Source: Oscillospiraceae bacterium (GTDB lineage Bacteria; Bacillota; Clostridia; Oscillospirales; Oscillospiraceae). From it: a stretch of DNA of 64,000 nucleotides. A program made the position numbers and the translations under genes. The notes beneath the pieces are model-generated. The model made no database searches. It worked only from the letters and a program-made list of their open reading frames with translations, and was not told the origin of the DNA. Positions 60,884-64,000 of the stretch are shown piece by piece. The DNA lies in the NCBI GenBank assembly GCA_017527825.1, contig JAFXPO010000022.1:1-64000 (forward strand), written 5' to 3'. Numbering within the stretch: position 1 is the first letter of the stretch; each line of letters starts with the position of its first letter.

Positions 60884-61885
60884 ATGTATACAGTCAGCAA
60901 TAACAAGCAGCTTGGCGTCGCGTATATTCTGCTCCGCTACTATGAGGCGGGCTTGAAGGGAGCCTTGCGGGACAAGGAGCTGATCGCCGAGAACGCCAAG
61001 GAGGTGAAGAAAGCAATCCGAGAGTACGTCGGGAAGCCCGCCAGCGAGAGCAAGATCGTGAAGGACTACGGCATCGACGGCTGCATCGTCAAGTTCCCGC
61101 TGCCTGAAGGTATCGGAACGGTTGAGGAGGCCGAGGAATACTTCCTCTCCCATCACTACATCGAGGCCACCAATTCACCCTACGATTGCACGGGCAAGGC
61201 GTTCACGTCGTGGTACCGCATCATCCAAATCCGTGGCCGCTTCTACGCATACCATAGATTTCTGTCATTGGTTATGGTTTTTGCAATGATGCTTGGACTT
61301 ATCCAAGTATTACAGCAAAACGCAGATGCCGTTTACACAGACAACAATAGTTTCCGTCTAACTCTTACGCCTGTTTACGGTAAGACTTACGAAATGAAAG
61401 ATGGCAAAGTTGTCTATATGACAGAGGGAAAGGGAGACGCAAACTCTTGGCGGTATGGGACGGCAAACGACGCAAGTTTTGCAGGAACTATATATTACGG
61501 CGATACACAAAACATAATTTATGAGGACTCCTGCACAGCCGCAGCCGCAGACGCAACAATCACGAAAGACAGTATGTATGTTGCTAAAGATGTAACTATC
61601 TACATGGCGTGGTCCGTGCAAGAGAAAGCAGTCGGCGACCCAAAGCTAAATGCAAAAGACCTGTTTGATAATAATGAAAAGCGTACAGGTATCGGATATA
61701 CATCTGTAAGCGGGGATAGCTCGTTGCATAAGTCTGTCCCATTTGACAAGATTTGGGACATTACGGTCAATTTGATACTTGTGCGCCTCATCGATCTCAA
61801 TCTCGATGGGGCGCATCTTGCCTTCGGCGTCAAAACGCACCGTCACCGGCACGAACTTTCTGTCGCGTATTTCTTCCATAGCTGA
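60884..61885 (+). pseudogene. Chimeric reading frame: element gene fused to a secreted-protein fragment
   Basis: The first 123 or so residues (MYTVSNNKQLGVAYILLRYY ... GRFYAYHR) form a conserved-looking cytoplasmic element protein with RBS GAAAGGACC, apparently cut just before its natural end. From about 61253 the DNA becomes AT-rich and continues in frame as a secretion signal (FLSLVMVFAMMLGLIQVLQ) plus 150 residues of a surface-type protein. From about 61762 it runs antisense through the truncated gene at 61646-61879. The junctions are inferred from composition and frame logic. The fused protein is unlikely to be functional. Confidence 0.7.
61646..61879 (-). pseudogene. Truncated small gene downstream of the Y-family polymerase
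   Basis: The minus-strand ATG lies six bases after the polymerase stop and encodes MEEIRDRKFVPVTVRFDAEG, then KMRPIEIEIDEAHKYQID. It is like small basic/acidic proteins that accompany DinB-type genes in Firmicutes. After the Asp at about 61763 the frame enters the AT-rich inserted segment and loses sense, so its 3' part was replaced. Confidence 0.65.
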
Positions 61886-63133
61886 TTACCCCGCAAAGTA
61901 TCCGACCGGATGGATCGTGTGATCGTCCACCGGATTGATCCCAGCCAGCAGCGGATCGGTGTGAACGATTGCCCGCTGGATGCTCATATACCCGTAGCGA
62001 TGGCGCAGATGGTCCATCGCGCTGTCGATCCGCTCCCAACGGTCGCGCTTTTTATCGTCCGAGAACAGCGAAAGCTGTGTGGCGGAGGTCACCTCAACCA
62101 GCCCAGCGCCTCGGACGCCGATGCTGCGGATCGGCTTATCCCAGTGGTAGCTTCTCTGGAACAGGTCAAGCGCCGTCTCCGCGATCTCCGTGCTGGAGCA
62201 GGTCGGCGTTTGCAGCGTTCGCCGACGTGTGAAGGAGTAGAGGTCGGAGTCCCGAACGGAAATCTCCACCACGGTGCAGCGCGACGCCAGCTCCCGCATC
62301 CGAACCGCGACGCTCTCGGCGAGCAAAAACAGCATGATCCGCACATCGTCCTCGCAGACAAGATCCCGCGGTGTGGTGGCGCTGTTGCCGACGGACTTGA
62401 TGTTCTGAATGTGGTCGCTCCGGCAGACGGACGAGTTGTCACGCCCGTTGGCAAACATACTGAGTACTGCGCCCATCTTGCCGAGCCGACGCACAAGGAA
62501 GTCCTCCGGGCATTCCGCGAGACGCCCAATCGTGCTGATTCCGACCGAGCGAAGCTTGCGGCTGGTGGCGGGGCCGACGTAGAGCAGATCCTCCACCGGC
62601 AGCGGATACACGATCTGCTTGTAATTGTCCGCCTCAATGCGCGTGATTGCGTCCGGCTTTTTGTAGTCGCTGCCGAGCTTCGCCGTGATCTTGTTGTTGG
62701 CAACGCCGATGCTGACCGTGATGCCAAGCTCAAACTTGAACCGCTCGCTGATCTCCTTTGCAATAGCCATCGGCGAGCCGAACAACCCGACGCTGCCCGT
62801 CACGTCCAGCCAGCTTTCATCGAGACCGAATGGCTCCACCTGATCGGTGTAGTCCTCGAAAATCTCCCGCGCCATGCGGCTAAAGCGGATGTACTCCCGA
62901 TAGTCAGGCGGAAGCACGATGAGGTTCGGACACTTCTGCTTTGCCTGCCAGATCGCCATGCCGGTCTTCACGCCAAAGGGTTTGGCAATATAGTTTGCCG
63001 TCAAGACAATGCCGTGCCGCGCCTCCTGATCGCCGCAGACGGCAAGCGGCTTGTCACGCAGCTCCGGACGCCGCTGCATCTCGACGCTTGCGTAAAAGCA
63101 GTTGCAGTCGACATGGAGAATATTGCGTGGCAT
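61886..63133 (-). CDS. Y-family DNA polymerase (DinB/UmuC-like)
   Basis: 415 residues. Catalytic motifs: ILHVDCNCFYASVEMQRRPE (first Asp) and EPFGLDESWLDVTGSVGLFG (Asp-Glu pair). The helix-hairpin-helix region is LLYVGPATSRKLRSVGISTI, followed by a little-finger domain. Near the C-terminus TQLSLFSDD is a beta-clamp-binding motif. It performs translesion synthesis. It lies in the mobile region and is followed by a small truncated partner gene. RBS GGGAGGTGAGG. A GAAC-N4-GTAC site (63173-63184) upstream resembles a LexA box. Confidence 0.93.
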   Translation of the reverse strand: MPRNILHVDCNCFYASVEMQRRPELRDKPLAVCGDQEARHGIVLTANYIAKPFGVKTGMAIWQAKQKCPNLIVLPPDYREYIRFSRMAREIFEDYTDQVEPFGLDESWLDVTGSVGLFGSPMAIAKEISERFKFELGITVSIGVANNKITAKLGSDYKKPDAITRIEADNYKQIVYPLPVEDLLYVGPATSRKLRSVGISTIGRLAECPEDFLVRRLGKMGAVLSMFANGRDNSSVCRSDHIQNIKSVGNSATTPRDLVCEDDVRIMLFLLAESVAVRMRELASRCTVVEISVRDSDLYSFTRRRTLQTPTCSSTEIAETALDLFQRSYHWDKPIRSIGVRGAGLVEVTSATQLSLFSDDKKRDRWERIDSAMDHLRHRYGYMSIQRAIVHTDPLLAGINPVDDHTIHPVGYFAG

Positions 63134-63172
63134 ACCGCCTCACCTCCCGCGTCTGAATAACTTTATATTGTC

Positions 63173-63184
63173 GTACAACTGTTC
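63173..63184. promoter_or_regulatory. LexA-like box upstream of the Y-family polymerase
   Basis: Minus strand GAACAGTTGTAC differs by one base from the Firmicute LexA consensus GAAC-N4-GTTC. TTGACA (63189-63194) stands just upstream of it, so repressor binding there would block the promoter. Confidence 0.45.
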
Positions 63185-63263
63185 TAATTGTCAAGAGGGA
63201 ATTTCTGGAGGGCTTGATAGAGCGGACACAGAAGTGCTATACTACATCTTGCCCCCAAGAGGG

Positions 63264-63374
63264 ACATCAGATCATATTCTCGGCCACAGCAGCATTGAAA
63301 CGACGCGGATTTATACCGCCCGAAGCGGCAAAGAAGAAAGGCGGCAGCTCGGTCAGCTCCGCCTTGTGCTTTAA
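63264..63374 (+). pseudogene. Tyrosine recombinase (integrase) C-terminal remnant
   Basis: The last 35 or so residues of a phage-type integrase: DHILGHSSIETTRIYTARSG then KEERRQLGQLRLVL and stop. LGHSSIETTRIYT holds the final catalytic His and the nucleophile Tyr. Nothing upstream encodes the rest, so the gene is destroyed. It marks an old integration or recombination end in this region. Confidence 0.75.
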
Positions 63375-63377
63375 CCA

Positions 63378-63614
63378 CAGATTGTGCAATATGTGGTTTA
63401 CCAATGTACCCGTACCCAAGTAGAAGCACCGATTTCGGCGGCTGAACATAAAAAGAAGCAAGCAAAACAAGCCGGAATCGCGGATTTTCCGCGCCTCCGG
63501 TTGCTATGTATGCCCTCAAACCGTCGAATGATGTCAAATTCGGGGTTGCGATTTTGGACAGAAAACGCTATAATGAACAAAAAAATAATTTAGTACCACA
63601 TATTGCACAGTCTG
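63378..63614. mobile_element. Inverted-repeat-bounded segment (MITE-like)
   Basis: CAGATTGTGCAATATGTGGT (63378-63397) and its complement at 63595-63614 match at 19 of 20 bases and enclose about 200 AT-richer bases with no convincing gene. No clear target duplication is seen. A promoter near the right end points outwards. Confidence 0.55.
63546..63574 (+). promoter_or_regulatory. Promoter inside the inverted-repeat segment
   Basis: TTGCGA (63546-63551), 17-base spacer, TATAAT (63569-63574), reading toward the small leader frame and secreted-protein gene. Confidence 0.55.
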
Positions 63615-63647
63615 TTGTATTGCGCCCACGGCGCAGGAGGAGACGCC

Positions 63648-63752
63648 ATGAACATCACACAAGCCAAACGCCCCAAGGCAGGCCACGCGGCGAAACCGCC
63701 GCCACGCAGAGACATCATCGCATATGCGAATGCGGTTTACGGGTACCCGTAA
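63648..63752 (+). CDS. Possible 34-residue leader peptide
   Basis: The ATG is preceded by CAGGAGGAGACGCC, a strong RBS. It encodes MNITQAKRPKAGHAAKPPPR, then RDIIAYANAVYGYP and stop. The stop falls inside a perfect 22-base palindrome (63734-63755, GGTTTACGGGTACCCGTAAACC). No family recognised. It sits between the promoter at 63546 and the secreted-protein gene, so it could be a translated leader or a small protein in its own right. Confidence 0.4.
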   Translation: MNITQAKRPKAGHAAKPPPRRDIIAYANAVYGYP

Positions 63753-63755
63753 ACC
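63734..63755. promoter_or_regulatory. Perfect 22-base palindrome
   Basis: GGTTTACGGGTACCCGTAAACC is fully self-complementary. It could be a regulator operator or the stem of an attenuating hairpin before the secreted-protein gene. Confidence 0.5.
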
Positions 63756-63825
63756 GATGATCTTCCGCAACTCAAACCGTAAACAATCGCCGTCCGGACA
63801 GGCGGCGCGCAAAGGAGATTTTTCT

Positions 63826-64000
63826 ATGAAACAGAAAACAGGAAGGAAGCTGCTAAGCTTTTTGCTCACGCTGGCGATGGTTATGGGACTGGTGCCGGGG
63901 ATGAGCATGACGGCATTTGCAGATCAATCACCTATTATCTATCTGAATGCGAGCGGTGAGACGGCGACCTGCGAGTCGTACAATGAAGTCACCAAGAGTA
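63826..64000 (+). CDS. Secreted protein, partial (runs off the window)
   Basis: The first 58 residues only. The signal peptide KLLSFLLTLAMVMGLVPGMS ends in the cleavage region MTAFA, then DQSPIIYLNASGETATCESY begins the mature protein. The mature start is typical of large surface or adhesin-like proteins of gut Clostridia. Strong RBS (AAAGGAG). The signal resembles that in the inserted fragment at 61253-61762. Confidence 0.85.
   Translation, partial: MKQKTGRKLLSFLLTLAMVMGLVPGMSMTAFADQSPIIYLNASGETATCESYNEVTKS

Noticed and set aside
61358..61621. Cys-rich small protein on the minus strand
   Set aside because: It lies antisense in the inserted AT-rich fragment, lacks an RBS, and the plus strand continues a plausible secreted-protein sequence.

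Overview
The window is chromosomal DNA of a GC-rich Gram-positive anaerobe, most likely a gut Clostridia member of the Oscillospiraceae type. This is inferred from the S-layer-homology surface protein, the LplB/YtcP-type sugar importer with MsmK/UgpC-like ATPases, the diaminopimelate dehydrogenase branch of lysine synthesis, strong AGGAGG ribosome-binding sites, and conjugative-element small genes. No species is claimed.

Layout. 1-1504: tRNA-Lys, tRNA-Glu and a 5S rRNA, then a decayed IS5-type element lying between two copies of the 5S terminator. 1594-4774 (minus): a barnase-like RNase lipoprotein, barstar-like inhibitor, PrsW-type membrane protease, EamA transporter and HAD phosphatase. 4923-12451: XdhC-like protein, MATE exporter, RraA-like enzyme and a 1403-residue S-layer-homology protein. 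12771-20782: a compact cluster (shikimate-dehydrogenase-like enzyme, TIM-barrel isomerase, LysR regulator, ThDP enzyme) followed by MATE and AEC transporters and a second TIM-barrel protein. I cannot match the first four genes to a named pathway.

21099-45732 is a pectin/galacturonate utilisation island and the centrepiece. It holds a pectin methylesterase, an importer (two permeases, lipoprotein binding protein, two ATPases), four small four-helix membrane proteins of unknown function plus an S-component-like protein, GH28 and GH105 enzymes, an AraC regulator, KduI, KduD, an esterase, KDPG aldolase with a C-terminal VOC-like domain, two PfkB sugar kinases, UxaC, UxaB and UxaA. Pectic oligomers would be imported, de-esterified and cut in the cytoplasm. 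Saturated galacturonate would pass UxaC-UxaB-UxaA, and unsaturated uronate KduI-KduD, to 2-keto-3-deoxygluconate, which is phosphorylated and split to pyruvate and glyceraldehyde 3-phosphate. Several intergenic spaces in the island are packed with hairpins.

46183-57824: LytS-like histidine kinase, DUF4037 and TPR proteins, shikimate-pathway genes (aroD, chorismate mutase, aroC), a heavily frameshifted GGDEF/EAL pseudogene abutting aroC, and the lysine operon dapA-dapB-ddh-lysA. 58031-64000: tRNA-Pro followed by a broken mobile region with two XRE regulators, small element genes, a chimeric reading frame, a Y-family DNA polymerase, an integrase remnant, an inverted-repeat segment carrying a promoter, and the start of a secreted protein.
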